64,000 nucleotides of DNA from Metarhizium brunneum (taxonomy: Eukaryota; Ascomycota; Sordariomycetes; Hypocreales; Clavicipitaceae): NCBI RefSeq assembly GCF_013426205.1, contig NC_089427.1, forward strand, positions 3,348,001-3,412,000, written 5' to 3'. The notes under the pieces are model-generated. The model had not been told where the DNA came from, searched no databases, and was given only the letters and a program-made list of their open reading frames with translations. Below, one piece after another: positions 1 to 10,988 of the stretch; position 1 is the first letter of the stretch, and the number at the start of each line of letters is the position of its first letter. A program made the position numbers and the translations under genes.

Positions 1-908
1 GTCGGCGCCAGCTTCAGCGTTGTTCGAGGCATCACCACCGGTAAACTCTTGCCCTGGCGCATTCCCGTCGCCCTTTTCACCGGGCATCATGGAACCAGCC
101 CAAGTGGTTTCCATGACACGCTCTCGGTTGGACTGATTTTGTTGCTGCCGGCTTGTCAGTACACCAGACTGTTTCAACACCCAGACTTACACAACAGCAG
201 ATGGTAGTAGATTACCTCTCGGTACTTGGAAAGATAGACTTTTAAAGCCTCCGCGTAGTTTTCAAACCCCAACGAAGTCATAGCGAACAGAATATCTTCA
301 CCATTCACCGTTTTTCTTTTCTCTTGCTGGCATTTTTCGGAAGCTAGTTGACGAATGTTTCAGTATTCGCCTTTTGAGCCAAGTTGTATGGCTAGGCAAA
401 CAGATGGATTGACTTCGACTCACCTTCGCTGGTAATGAAGGAGATAAATTCGCTAACACATTCCTGCATACACTCCTTAGCCTCCTTGGCTATCTTCGCG
501 TTGTCAGGAAGAGCATTCTTCATGATTCGGGCGACTGGAGCAAAGTTACGAATATTAGCATCGAGCTCATCATGATATTCTTGCGTAGTAGAACGACTTG
601 TTCCCGGTGAAGTAGGAGCTGGTTCGTGAGACATGAGTGGGCAACTTGTGAGAGACACGCCAGGCGGCTTCGAAGAGACCCTAGGTACACCAGCCAAAGA
701 CAACAAATCAAGAGGGAGATTAGAGGGAGATCAACGACTTACCATTGGCTATAGGCAACCATCTGTCTTGCTCTTTAACTTCAAACTCATAACCAGCGGC
801 GCCGCCAGCCGAGTGTGGGTCTTGATTGTCATTCATTTGTCCTTCGTCGTCGGGTGACTGTGCACCTTGCTCGACATCCTTTGGAGGAGATTGGGGGGAG
901 TCCGACAT
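1..908 (-). CDS. hapC: CCAAT-binding complex subunit B (HapC / NF-YB), C-terminus cut by window edge
   Basis: Histone-fold subunit of the heterotrimeric CCAAT-binding factor, a nuclear transcription factor that binds CCAAT boxes with the HapB and HapE type subunits. Exons read on the minus strand are 908-743, 534-424, 343-216 and 144-1 (open at the edge), giving 183 residues so far. The acidic N-terminus leads into the signature [15 protein letters not shown], followed by [46 protein letters not shown] and [16 protein letters not shown], an almost invariant NF-YB core. Two introns interrupt the histone fold and one follows it; all junctions keep frame. The tail after the fold is Gln/Asn/Gly rich. 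The start is the ATG before SDSPQSPP. Identification is very secure; the stop codon lies outside the window. Confidence 0.96.
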
Positions 909-3900
909 ATTTGGCTACCTGCAGCGGCTGCTAGCGTCCGTGTAAAAGGTGTTCGGGCTGGTACAGATGGGGTCTCGAGAGGTATGATGTGTCCCCCTGG
1001 CCACGTTGACGAAGGGCAGAAAGCAGTCTAGGAGGTCTGGGCTGCCTGGGGCTGATGGATGTTTGGTTAGCTGCACGAGATGCGTCAGTGGTGACGTTCA
1101 ACGGACAATTGCGGCTGCATATGGCTTTCACCATGCCTCGCCTGGGGTACAAGGTAACGTAATGGGGCTATGATGAGATGCTTGGGCGTGTACGATATAA
1201 TTCTTGTAGGTTGGGAGACGATGGCGCACCAAAAGGGAGGCCAAGGCCAAGGAGGGGGGGTGGGCATGCAGGGAAAACGACAGCAGAGGCAGAGCTTCCA
1301 AGAACACGGGTGTCGGCAAGGCGAGGCAGCACGACACCAAGACGTATGAGATGGAGCGCCGCGAATCTTCCCGTGCGATCAGCTTGACGACGGGGGCGTA
1401 CGTGTACGAAGCGGTCGGAAAAGAACGAGGTCTCCCAGGATGACGGGCTGAGAGAGAGGAACAGCTGTTTTTTTTCTCTTTTCTTTTCGTTCCTGACGCC
1501 GGGAATGATCGGGGACTGGGTAGGACCAGGTCGCGACGGGCAGGGAGCAGAGAAGAGCACGGGATCGCGGGCGAGGCGGTTTGGGGTTTGGATGCGCTTC
1601 GCGCTCGACGACATCGACGCAAAGGTTGCGACGGCGATGCGAGGTTGCACACGGCGCAACCGCAACAGCCACGGCAGGCCGTGCGTCCCAAGAGGCGCAA
1701 AGGACGAGACAGAAGCAACGCAATGGAAAAGGGCTGGCATACCGGCTGGGGTCGCGAGACAGGAGCCCAAGCAAAATGGGCTTTCTTCAGACGAGGGAAT
1801 CGGCGTTGTTCCGTGAAGGTGGCAGCAACTGCATTGGTGGAGCGCAGAGAGGCGTGGGGTTGATTGAAGAGAAAGAAGGCTGACGAGGATGCGAGGCTAG
1901 AAAACCCGTCCAGTCCGGTTGCTGTCTGGTCGACCCAACATTGCGTCTGGTGCTGTCAGACCTCTGAGTGGGCTGGGCTGGGCTCAATGAGCTTGTCTTC
2001 GTCGGCTTGAGTCTGGTGCTGTAGCCTGTTGGTGCCTGGCGCTCTTCGAGGCGTCTCATAGAGCTCGAGTGCTGGTGATGGCTGCTGGAGACCTGCGTAA
2101 TAGTGCGCTAGGCCCCTAGTTGGAGGGACTGGGATTGACTTCAATGTGGACTGCAGCTCATTGCTACCAAGCACAGGTACCAGGTAACTAGCGGGGCCAA
2201 AACCTCGCCGGTCCAGCTGTGCCCCGCCCCAGCTCTAGACGTGCGACCAGACTTCAATGTTAACTCTTTGCCTACTACTCCATCCTCCATACTCTGTCTC
2301 TAGAGTCCTCGTTCAATGCATGGCCGTCTTGCCACTGCTGCCTCCGGCTGGCTCTGGCTCACCTGCAACGAGAGACCCGCCGTTCGCTCGTCTTTGCAAC
2401 ACTGCAACACAGTCGACCGCTGTCATTATCGATAAGACGCAGCACGCTGGCTGGGCACGCTCTAAGCTGTTTCCGGCATCGTCTAAGCAAGTAGTTTCCG
2501 TACCTGGAATCACGCTCACATATCGGTACTTCTCCTGCCGCCCCGCCACCATATCCAAGACAAGTACGCAATGCCACTCAACAAGTATCGTCGTCTCCAA
2601 GGTTCCAACCTACAAGTAGGAGGGTGCATGCATCTCTCTGCTCGTGAGTACCCAGGTAACTGCGGGCTCGAGCTGCCAGACCTACTTCACTTCCAACGTC
2701 AATCAGCGACAACATCTGTGCCGTGATCAAACAGCTCCATAATTACATTCCTCTTCGCCAGCCTGCATCGAGCACAGGGGTCAACGAACTTGCTCCTACT
2801 CATGGCGGTGTGCTTCAGGCCATGCGCATGATACCCGAACCTACAAGGGTTGGCTATTGCATCACTCCATGGCAAGTGAAGTCGGCAGGAAGACCGGTCA
2901 AGAAGAGAAAACATCTCTTGAATCCCCCCCTGGCTTGATCCATGGAGAGTCTGACACCATGCCGCATCCAACACAGCATCTAGTTACAATAAATGCACAT
3001 TTTCGCATCACTGCTGACTTCATGCATACCCAGGTAGTTGGACCAGAGTCAAACGTCATGAGGGAACAGATCTTTCTGTCAGACTACCTTTCAGGCTGAC
3101 CTGCGTTTGCCCCAACCACTACTTCTGCCAATCAGCCGATGCCCAGAGCGTCGGAGCCGTTCAGGAACCGTAGCCTGAATGCAGACCCAAAGGCCCATTC
3201 TGCGGCCAAATCGCCAATACACCCAATGGTTGGGCAGCACCTCCAGCCATACCTTCCGACTGGGCCAAAGGCATAAGGCTATATCATGTACAATCTAGGC
3301 TTCCTGCCTCGAGCCCCCAAGGCAGAAAGACTGTGCATACAAGCCATCTCCGACAGGACCATCATCATGTTTGAATCTCGTCAAAAATATTACGCCCTTG
3401 GCTGCAAATTTTCAGGTTTAGCCAGTCAAATGTTTTTTCCCACACTAGCCAAAATATGATGATGGACTGTATCTGACACGGACGGAAGACATTCATATCG
3501 GAACCGTTCCCCTCACACCCATCATGTAAATGCCGACACTCGCATACGGATAACGACACCTCCGACATCTGATCACCACAATTCCATTTACCAAGGCTCT
3601 ACTGCATATGCGGATAGTCTAGCTGCATGGAACCCAAAATCCTTCATCAGTTCCGTGGTCAATGGCTACGGTGTTCTCGACTTGGAACAACCCCAACATC
3701 TCTTGGAAACCGATCTGGACGGTGACGTGATGATGCGGCCGTCTGCTCAACCTTTTCAAGGCATCACCAAGCATTGGCGGCGCTATTCTCTGCAGCTCGA
3801 ATCGCCTTGGCGCTCTTTACAAGTGTCTTGTTTCAAGAGCGACCACTCACCGAGCTTACGGAACCAACTGCCGCTTCGAGAAGTAGAGAGGGTGGCTGGC

Positions 3901-4915
3901 AAGGATACGGGGGCCATGGCAAAATCGCCCATGGCCACGCCAAGTCCGAGGAAACTATATTCAAGGTAGCCATGGCTTGCGAGGCTTACTGCATCTTCAC
4001 CGTGGGCAGCTGCAATCGTGTTCTGAAATGTGTCATACACAGAATGGAAGGACATGTCATGTTTAGGCATGAAGTATGCATATATATTTTTTCTTCTGAA
4101 ATGCGAAGCTATTATTCCGCGTCTACTATCATCCTCCTTGTACTGGATTGGACATTAGTAAGGGAATCGCATCACAGAAGATAACATATCTGGTTATTAT
4201 TGCATTTGTTTTCTCAACGTGAGAATCTTTTCCGAATGACGTGGCATTGCCAACAGTACAATCTGGAAATGGTGGTGGGTGGGCTGTCTCCATGGATGCC
4301 GGGTATTCACATCTTCGGTCACGGGTTTTGACTCTCAGGATCAAATTACAAGAAGCAGGCAACACAACGAAGGGCATGCACACTGACTATTGATGTTTGG
4401 CAGGGATCAAGTTGGAAAAAAGTTTTGCAAAAGTTTTTCCGAAGTTGCTTTCCACCAGTGTTGGTTGGATTGTGCGCCACAGAAGATCTTCAACATGAGC
4501 TGAGGGAAAAAAATTTCATAGGCTAGTTGGGCAGCGAAAGGCCAGTGCCGCGCAGGCCAAATTCACGCAACGATGGCAACTCTAACCGGCGGCATCACAC
4601 CACCACGGGTATGTTTCCTGCAGCTTCCGGTCACGTTTTGAACATGATATGCAGCTAGAATGTGTTCGTTCCAGCAACGCAAGGGTGAGTGTTGGCTCAC
4701 CCATGATGTGCTAATGAAAGAAAAAGCCGCGGGTAAAGAAAGCCATACTAGCCTGAAGGTGACATGTTCCAGCAGATTGCTTGTTCACGGAGAGATGACC
4801 AATGGCCAAAGTCAAGACGTGACAATCTTGCCCCAATCCCCGTACATCATTCAGGTTTCTGCTGTTGAGAAAGACTATCTATTTCCTATGAAGCATGGAC
4901 CTTCTCTTTGCCTTC
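909..4915. other. Intergenic region upstream of hapC, no supported gene
   Basis: Four kilobases between the hapC start and the prefoldin stop. Several open frames of 70-200 codons overlap on both strands around 1128-1883, but they have no recognisable motif and look like chance frames in GC-rich DNA. The part next to hapC is presumably its promoter and leader. Nothing with a recognisable family was seen in the remainder. Confidence 0.6.
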
Positions 4916-5595
4916 TCATTGCTGGACTACTTGCACGTTATTCTTCTTCTGTGACATGTCGTCAGTAAACCGCTTGTACAGGTGTTGGTTGTGGCATATA
5001 CCTTCCACTTATCCAGCTCATCCTGTTTCGTCTTATATTGCTTCACCAAGTCATCCAAAACCTTCTTCAGTCCTTCTTGATTGGTTTTCAAAGCTGGGAC
5101 TACATCCTTGACGGTTCTCTCTACGAGAACGCCATTAATGAGTCGGAAGCACTTGCGATCCTCCGATAAAGGCTCCAACGTTTCCAAAACCAATCTGTTT
5201 ATTTGCAAGCCAAAAATTGTAAGCGGTGTGATGAAAAGTGAAGCGGTGAGATAAAAACCGGGGGAGAAATATCGGTGCTTCGTTTAGGCGCGTGTGAAGA
5301 CCAGGGGGGGCCAATTGTTCGCGTGAGCGCGACAGCGACAGCGACGAAGCGTAGGAACATTCGACCAGGTATCACTGAAAGGGGACTTACTTATGCTCCT
5401 CGGCTTCTTGCTCGATATCTCCAATCTTTTGCGCTATTTGCTGCAGAGTGTTCTTGTAATTTGAGTATGTCGTTTGAAGATCTACTTCAGAATGAGCTGC
5501 TAGAAGGCCAACGGAAGGAGGGGCAGAATACCAGACGCTTTCGACATACCTTGTTGCCTCTTTCCCTCCGGCGCCGCGGCCGTTGACGCAGACAT
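4916..5595 (-). CDS. GIM4: Prefoldin subunit 2 (Gim4)
   Basis: Beta-type subunit of the hexameric prefoldin co-chaperone, which hands unfolded actin and tubulin to the CCT chaperonin in the cytosol. Exons are 5595-5550, 5481-5391, 5194-5002 and 4948-4916, giving 120 residues, normal for the family. The N-terminal coiled-coil helix contains YSNYKNTLQQIAQKIGDIE, the beta hairpin carries the family motif RKCFRLINGVLVERTV, and the C-terminal helix runs from PALKTNQEGLKKVLDDL to DKWKKKNNVQVVQQ. Every intron joins in frame, and the last exon codes for only ten residues. The start at 5595 gives MSASTAAAPEGK. The gene is divergent from the CMC2-like gene with about 300 bp between the starts. Confidence 0.93.
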
Positions 5596-5899
5596 GGTGC
5601 TAGTAGCTGGCTTATGATCCCAATGTGGCCGTTCCCCTCAGCTCTTTGCCCCCTCGGGGTCCTGTCCGTATTTATCACGTTGATGCGTGAGGCACGAGAT
5701 GGTGTTGTGGTTTGATGCTGGCAGCTTGACTTTCATCCCACCAGGTGGATGACCTTGGAAGCCCACCTAAATTCTAGGTCTCTGGTTGGCCCGACGGCAC
5801 TGGCGACCACTCGAAAAGTCGACGTCCCAATCTAATCTCGTCCCGGGAATCGATTCCAAGCAATTCACTCCCCCTTCAGCGTCCTATTCCCAGGCTAAA
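5596..5899. promoter_or_regulatory. Shared divergent promoter region of GIM4 and CMC2-like genes
   Basis: A 304 bp gap separates two start codons that point away from each other, so both promoters must lie here or overlap the opposite leader. No specific binding site can be named with confidence. Confidence 0.5.
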
Positions 5900-6199
5900 A
5901 TGCACCCGCATCTGCATACCAAGAACGCATTAGGTACGCACCCCTCGCAAACGGGGTTCCTCAACAGATATATGAGCTAACAGGTGACCGACCAAGCGTG
6001 CGAAGAAATCATCGCCGCCCTCGAAGAATGCCACAACAGAGGCTTCATGCACAAAGCCACCGGCGGGTGCAACGACGTCAAGGACAAAGTGAACCAGTGT
6101 CTACGACTCGAGCGGGGAAAGCTACAAGCGGAGAACAGGGCGGCGGCGAGGGAGAAGCGCGACAGGATCAAGGAGGAGCAGAAGGCCTTGGGTCTCTAG
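5900..6199 (+). CDS. CMC2: Cmc2-like COX assembly mitochondrial protein (twin CX9C)
   Basis: Small intermembrane-space protein of the Cmc1/Cmc2 family, needed for cytochrome c oxidase biogenesis and imported by the Mia40 disulphide relay. Exons are 5900-5933 and 5997-6199, giving 78 residues. The first exon codes for [11 protein letters not shown], matching the family's MHP start. The second holds a twin CX9C pair: [11 protein letters not shown] and [11 protein letters not shown], each with exactly nine residues between cysteines. A charged helical tail follows ([18 protein letters not shown]). I chose the AAG acceptor at 5996, not the CAG at 5983, because only it keeps frame and gives the family spacing MHP...ACEEII. 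Confidence 0.92.
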
Positions 6200-6465
6200 A
6201 TGGCCATGGTTGACGTGGCATGGGCGAGCGAACGGGAAACTTACCACACGATCGATAATCCACCGCAAGGTGATTGTGTACAAAATTGTACATTCATACG
6301 GGCGTTAGAGGAAACACGACAAAGAAAGAGGTCCATTGAGTGAGAGGGGCATTTGTACACTACAAAGGATCAACGCGACATGATACTACTCAATTTTCAT
6401 GATTATTTTCGAGCTGAGAATATTCCTATACTGTTCCATATATGCATCGGGCTACGCTGTTGCTT

Positions 6466-6931
6466 TTACAACTTTTGTTGGTACGCCCGGCCAAAGGTAA
6501 AGAGACCAAAGACTGACAGAACACTAAGCAGCACCGGGACGGGCTTTCGGAGGCGAATTGCGCGGGGAATGGCGGATCCTCCGAGAACAACTGAGGCCAA
6601 GAGACTCAACTCGACGCCGTAGGGCTGCTGGTTCTGGATGCGGTAGCCACCAAGTCCGTCTACATGCCATGGTTAGCTTGCGTGAACTACTTGGTGCGAA
6701 GCGCAGGCGGCTGCGGCGGGAGCGGGAGACAGCGTACAGAGGACACCGACAGCGGTTCCTGCTATGATTGAGGGCATGGATCTTGTGCGGACGTAGCCCA
6801 TTATACCGCCGCCGGCAGTGAGCGCGGCAAGGGCGTAGGATGAGGTTTCGAGTTGAGGCTGCGGAGCGTGAGTTGCTGAGCCCAGCTACCACGGTTGATT
6901 GCCGGTTTAGCAAAGGGGAAATACATACCAT
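6466..6931 (-). CDS. TMEM14 family small membrane protein
   Basis: Tmemb_14 (TMEM14) family; animal members sit in mitochondrial or ER membranes, and fungal function is poorly defined. Exons are 6931-6929 (only the ATG), 6858-6738 and 6659-6466, giving 105 residues. Seen: SYALAALTAGGGIMGYVRTR and SMPSIIAGTAVGVLYGLGGY in the first half, then GVELSLLASVVLGGSAIPRA and PVLLSVLSVFGLFTFGRAY, four hydrophobic glycine-rich segments in the family layout. The single-codon first exon has a perfect ATG|GTATGT donor and the phase-0 acceptor gives MPQLETSS. The gene is divergent from OST2. Ends are convergent with the CMC2-like gene. Confidence 0.88.
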
Positions 6932-7275
6932 CGTTATTAAAAATTTGGAATAGGCGAATAGTATCTGCAACTTATGTGCACCTTGGACAAACTACGTCTC
7001 GCTAGAGGCACGAATATGTTCAATGAACAGAACCAAGTTGCATCCGAACCACTTCGGTGCCTCGGAGGAATTGACGACATCAGCGGGTCGCACCACCCCC
7101 AGATCTGGCCCAGCTCCTCCAGCCAATCAGCGCCCCGCTCTCCTTGAAGCTTACCTGTCCAAAGTCTCCAAATCCGACACCTGCCACCATAGTAAACCAT
7201 CTCTCCCAAAGCCTTCCTCCACGAACTTCTTTCTTCGCCATTGAAGCCGCCTCCCCCCGATCACCATAGTCCACA
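6932..7275. promoter_or_regulatory. Shared divergent promoter region, TMEM14 and OST2
   Basis: The 344 bp between the two start codons must serve both genes. No defined site recognised. Confidence 0.45.
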
Positions 7276-7929
7276 ATGGCTCCCAAGAAGAACACCCGCG
7301 ACCGTGTCGCCACGCCGTCCTCGGCCGCCGTCCCCGTCCAGGAGGCGCCCGCCGCGCCAGCAGTTTCCTCCCTCCCAGCCAAAACGACTCACAAAGGCGG
7401 CCGCGCCAACTGGGATGAGGTCCTGCTCAACATCTACCAGTACTACATGAAGGAGACGCCACAGCGGACGAAGCTTATTGATGTGTTCTTGTTCTTTTTG
7501 ATTGCCGTCGGCGGGCTGCAGTTTGTGTACTGCGTCCTCGCGGGCAACTATGTGCGTTTCTTTATAGCCTTGGACAGAGACCGATACGGGACGTATGTGC
7601 TGACGCCTGAGGGTAGCCGTTTAATGCTTTTCTGTCGGGCTTCTGTGCTTCGGTTGGTCAGTTTGTTTTGACGGGTATGTTTTCTTGCCTTGTACCACCC
7701 GTGGTGGTTGAGGGATGCTGACGATGGGGTAGTGTCACTGCGAATACAGACGACTACGGCGAATAAGAGCGATTTCCCGTCTGTTTCTCCCGAGAGGTAT
7801 GTGTGGTTTGCGAGCAACTTGTGATGTGACTGATTGGGGTTGCTGACGGGTTGGGTTTACAGGGCATTTGCCGATTTCGTTGTTTGCAGCCTCATCCTGC
7901 ACTTCTTCTGTGTCAACTTTATCAACTGA
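7276..7929 (+). CDS. OST2: Oligosaccharyltransferase subunit Ost2 (DAD1)
   Basis: Membrane subunit of the ER oligosaccharyltransferase, which transfers the lipid-linked glycan to nascent proteins during N-glycosylation. Exons are 7276-7551, 7617-7674, 7733-7796 and 7863-7929, giving 154 residues. A poorly conserved Pro/Ala-rich N-terminus (about 45 residues) precedes the DAD1 signature ANWDEVLLNIYQYYMKETPQ, then RTKLIDVFLFFLIAVGGLQF, FVYCVLAGNYPFNAFLSGF, VGQFVLTVSLRIQTT and the conserved C-terminal FADFVVCSLILHFFCVNFIN. Three transmembrane segments are expected. All three introns sit in the conserved part and join in frame. Convergent with the GRASP gene. Confidence 0.96.
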
Positions 7930-8115
7930 GGGCGTTAAACAAGAATAGAGTACGGAAGATGCGCAGTCGCATGGTGTATGATATGCATAGTCTGTTTTTT
8001 TTCTTCATATGGGAGCAAGACAAGATTCAGGGCGGGAATAGAGATCAAGTGAACAGAAACTCAAAAAAGCCAACGTCAATTAGGGAATCATTTATCGCAT
8101 TTACTTCGTGACTAT

Positions 8116-9265
8116 CTATTCAGCTGCTTCTTGTACAGGAGTTGCAGCTTTTGGAGGCCCCCCTGCCTTGGGTGGCGGTGGTGCCGGTGATCCTTTACCA
8201 GACGGAGCATTGTCCAGCTCTCGACTCTTCTTTTCTTGCTCCTTGAAGTAATCATCCATGAAGTTGTTGTTGGCGGGATGATGTCTGTCCTTTTTCTTGG
8301 CCGCCGAACGCGGTGGTGCACTCATGGGATCAGACCCAACCATTTGCGCGGGCACCAGATATTCACCACCAGTTGAGGCTGCGGCAGCAGGTGGTGGTAC
8401 GGAGCCTGCGCCTGCAGAAACGAACCCAGCCTCGCCGCCCTTCTCATTGACGGCACCGTCAAACATGGTCTCCCCCGGCGCGCTCACGGGCTCGCTCAAC
8501 GGCGCAGGCAGACGGTGCAACGCGCCGTAGCCCAGCACACAACCTAAGGCGCCCTCGCCGCCCCAGCCTCGACTAGGATGTATTGTGACCTCTCTCGTGA
8601 CGTTGTATTCGTTATTGTACACGAAAAGTCGCAGCGGCCGGCCAATATGATCCTCCACAAGCTCGCCCAAGGCACTCTCGCCATGTAACGGTCCTTCAGG
8701 GCTGCCCAGTATGTAGTCGCTGTACGGGAGGAGGCCGCCCTGGTCGGCGGGCGACTTGGCCGCAACGTCTAGTACGTGCCAGATGTTGGCGGCTAAAGCA
8801 ATTGGTGAATATTGGAGGGTAAGGCCGAGGGATGCAGTATCGGGGGGCACCTGAATGTGCATTTCTCGCGTCCGTTGCCCCTAGAGTCTCTGGGTTAGTT
8901 CTGACGGCGCTATCCTTCAGCGAATATGATGGTAGACCGGTATACCTTTGCATTCCATAGACCGAGGGAGACGGTGCCACCGGCGCAATTTTGGATTTCT
9001 TGTGCGAAGAGCGCTGGGTTAGGGTCTTCCTACAATATCAACGGGAAAGCGTCAGCTATGCGGCTTGATATTCACGTTTCGGAACGGGTTTTTATCGCAC
9101 AATTGGCCGTCCGTTGATCCCGACGATAAAGTCAAACCATGGTTCGATTGCCAGCTGTAGGTTTGTGTTTCTCAGGACCTGGAAACCAAAGGATCCCTGC
9201 TCATTGCGTCGCTGGGGCACGTCGCCGTCCAGACGGGACATGAACCGATTCAGGGCGTTGAACAT
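8116..9265 (-). CDS. GRH1: GRASP55/65-type Golgi protein (Grh1-like)
   Basis: Golgi reassembly-stacking protein; Grh1 in yeast acts in early secretory traffic and unconventional secretion. Exons are 9265-9101, 9029-8946 and 8880-8116, giving 337 residues. Two PDZ-like GRASP domains are visible: the first with GSFGFQVLRNTNLQLAIEPW, FDFIVGINGRPI and GGTVSLGLWNAKGQRTRE, the second with ASLGLTLQYSPIALAANIWH, VLDVAAKSPADQGGLLPYSD, YILGSPEGPLHGE and ALGCVLGYGALHRLP. The C-terminal third is Pro/Ala/Gly rich with a charged stretch, typical of the variable SPR region. The downstream ATG was taken as start because it gives MFNALNRF and the first PDZ directly. Divergent from TGS1. Confidence 0.93.
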
Positions 9266-9649
9266 TATTGCTGTGTCGTGAACAGCCTCATTCAATATTC
9301 GTGGAGTGGTTTATTGGCTGGCAAGTTCGAATTTGAGGGTTTTTGGGAGGCTGGGTGTGATCTCGGGGCGAGTGACTTTGGTCAGATGTCCAGGTGTCGT
9401 CTGAAGCTATCGCAAGCTGTCCCATTGCAGCCTTGCAGGCGGGAGGTCAGCGCCACAGTTGCTAGCACGGGGCGCTGGTGGTGTAGGTGGGCGGTCCACT
9501 TTTCTTTTTCCTTCCGTCGACAGCGTCTGACTTTCAACACGCACTCTCACTACTATATTTTCAGCCGACATTTTGAGAAGAAGAGACACAACAAAAATTG
9601 ATCTCTGTATAGTTTGTGCGCAGACAAGCTTTCATACAAGCAAGTCGAT
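9266..9649. promoter_or_regulatory. Shared divergent promoter region, GRASP and TGS1
   Basis: The 384 bp between two opposite start codons. A pyrimidine-rich stretch around 9500-9520 precedes the TGS1 start. No defined operator can be named. Confidence 0.45.
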
Positions 9650-10553
9650 ATGGCCTCCGCCAAGGTCCCTGAAATTGCAACAAGCTATGTCTTAGAGCCA
9701 GCTGACAAGTTTCCCCTTACTGACGAATGCAAACACTACGAGGGCAGGCATCAGGTACCATGGGATATTCAAAAGTGCGAGGCGCTCATCACACCATCAG
9801 CAACGACGTTTACATACTAAAGCTTTGCTACAGATACTTTTCACAGAGATATTCCATATTTTCCTGGTACGACGAAGGCGTATACCTCACAGACGACGCC
9901 TGGTTTGGTGTCACTCCAGAACCAATAGCAAAGTATGTACCCATATCACGACTTCTTGCCTTGATAGTTGCATCCTAATGGCCGCAAGTCAAATCGCTAG
10001 TGAATTGTCGGCTACAGACGCCTCAAAAGACACCCTCATAGATGCTTTTGCTGGCGCCGGAGGCAATACTATCGCCTTCGCGCTCACCAACCGCTGGAAG
10101 CGAATCATCGCTGTCGAACGTGACGCCTCAACCTTGGCATGCGCCCAGAACAACGCAGAGCTCTACGAGGTAGACCCTTCAATAATCACCTGGGTTCATG
10201 CAGATAGTTTTGAGTACCTGGAACTTTTACACAATCGGCCTGAGGAACTTCATCCAGGCCTGAGGGTCGATGTGAGCAAGACGGTGCTGTTTTCAAGCCC
10301 GCCATGGGGAGGCCCAGGATACAGGACAGACGAGGTGTTTGACCTGAGCAACATGCAACCTTACAACTTGGATAAGTTGCATTCGTCATATAGGAGCATG
10401 GATCACGTATTGTATCTGCCGCGGACGAGTGACATTCGGCAGATTGCAAAGCTGGCACCAGAGGACAGGAGGGTGGATGCTGTGCAGTATTGCATGGAGG
10501 GCGCCAGCAAGGCTTTGGTGGCGTACATTCCGAGATGTGAGGCCCAAGGATGA
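9650..10553 (+). CDS. TGS1: Trimethylguanosine synthase (RNA cap guanine-N2 methyltransferase)
   Basis: Tgs1 converts the m7G cap of snRNAs and snoRNAs to the 2,2,7-trimethylguanosine cap using S-adenosylmethionine. Exons are 9650-9774, 9834-9932 and 9989-10553, giving 262 residues, close to the compact fungal form. Motifs seen: KYFSQRYSIFSWYDEGVYLT near the N-terminus, the SAM-binding DAFAGAGGNTIAFAL, the acidic VERD of strand two, and the catalytic SPPWGGPGY that stacks the cap guanine. The start at 9650 gives MASAKVPEIA; an upstream in-frame non-ATG extension was ignored. Both introns restore frame exactly. Confidence 0.95.
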
Positions 10554-10988
10554 TAATATACGGTATAGTGTGGGAGCGTCACATGAGAATTACAAGAAAA
10601 GCCACCGGCATGCTCCTCAGGAGGTCAAGACACGAGTCGCAGTCACTCCTGGAGCGCTTTCTCACAAGCCTGCACCTTGGCTGCATCACATGAATATGTC
10701 ATCCACTATTATGCTTCACATAGTATATAAGCTGCAATGCAAGGAACTCTCTATTAGCCTTGCAGAGCATGATTGGTAAGTGCATCCAGTGTGGACCTAC
10801 TATTCCAAGCGGCTCAAACCTCATTTGGAACCATCATTGACGTGTCAGGGAGTAGTGCTACCAGGACCTTTCGATGACCATTCGTTCAGATATAGTGACA
10901 AATACGTGGAAGATTCGTATTTCCCTGCCAAATGCACTCGTTCTGGAAAGTGACAAATATACCGACCCTCTTATTTAGGGCGCCAGGA
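10554..10988. other. Short 3' to 3' spacer
   Basis: Convergent spacer between TGS1 and the amidase. It should hold both transcript ends; no gene seen. Confidence 0.5.

Noticed and set aside
1128..1883. Overlapping frames of 90-200 codons on both strands upstream of hapC
   Set aside because: Five frames open at once in GC-rich, low-stop DNA; no coding pattern favours any of them.
4573..4860. Possible small gene starting MATLTGGITPPR with a GTATGT donor
   Set aside because: The next intron would be only about 36 nt and the frame then ends; no known family.
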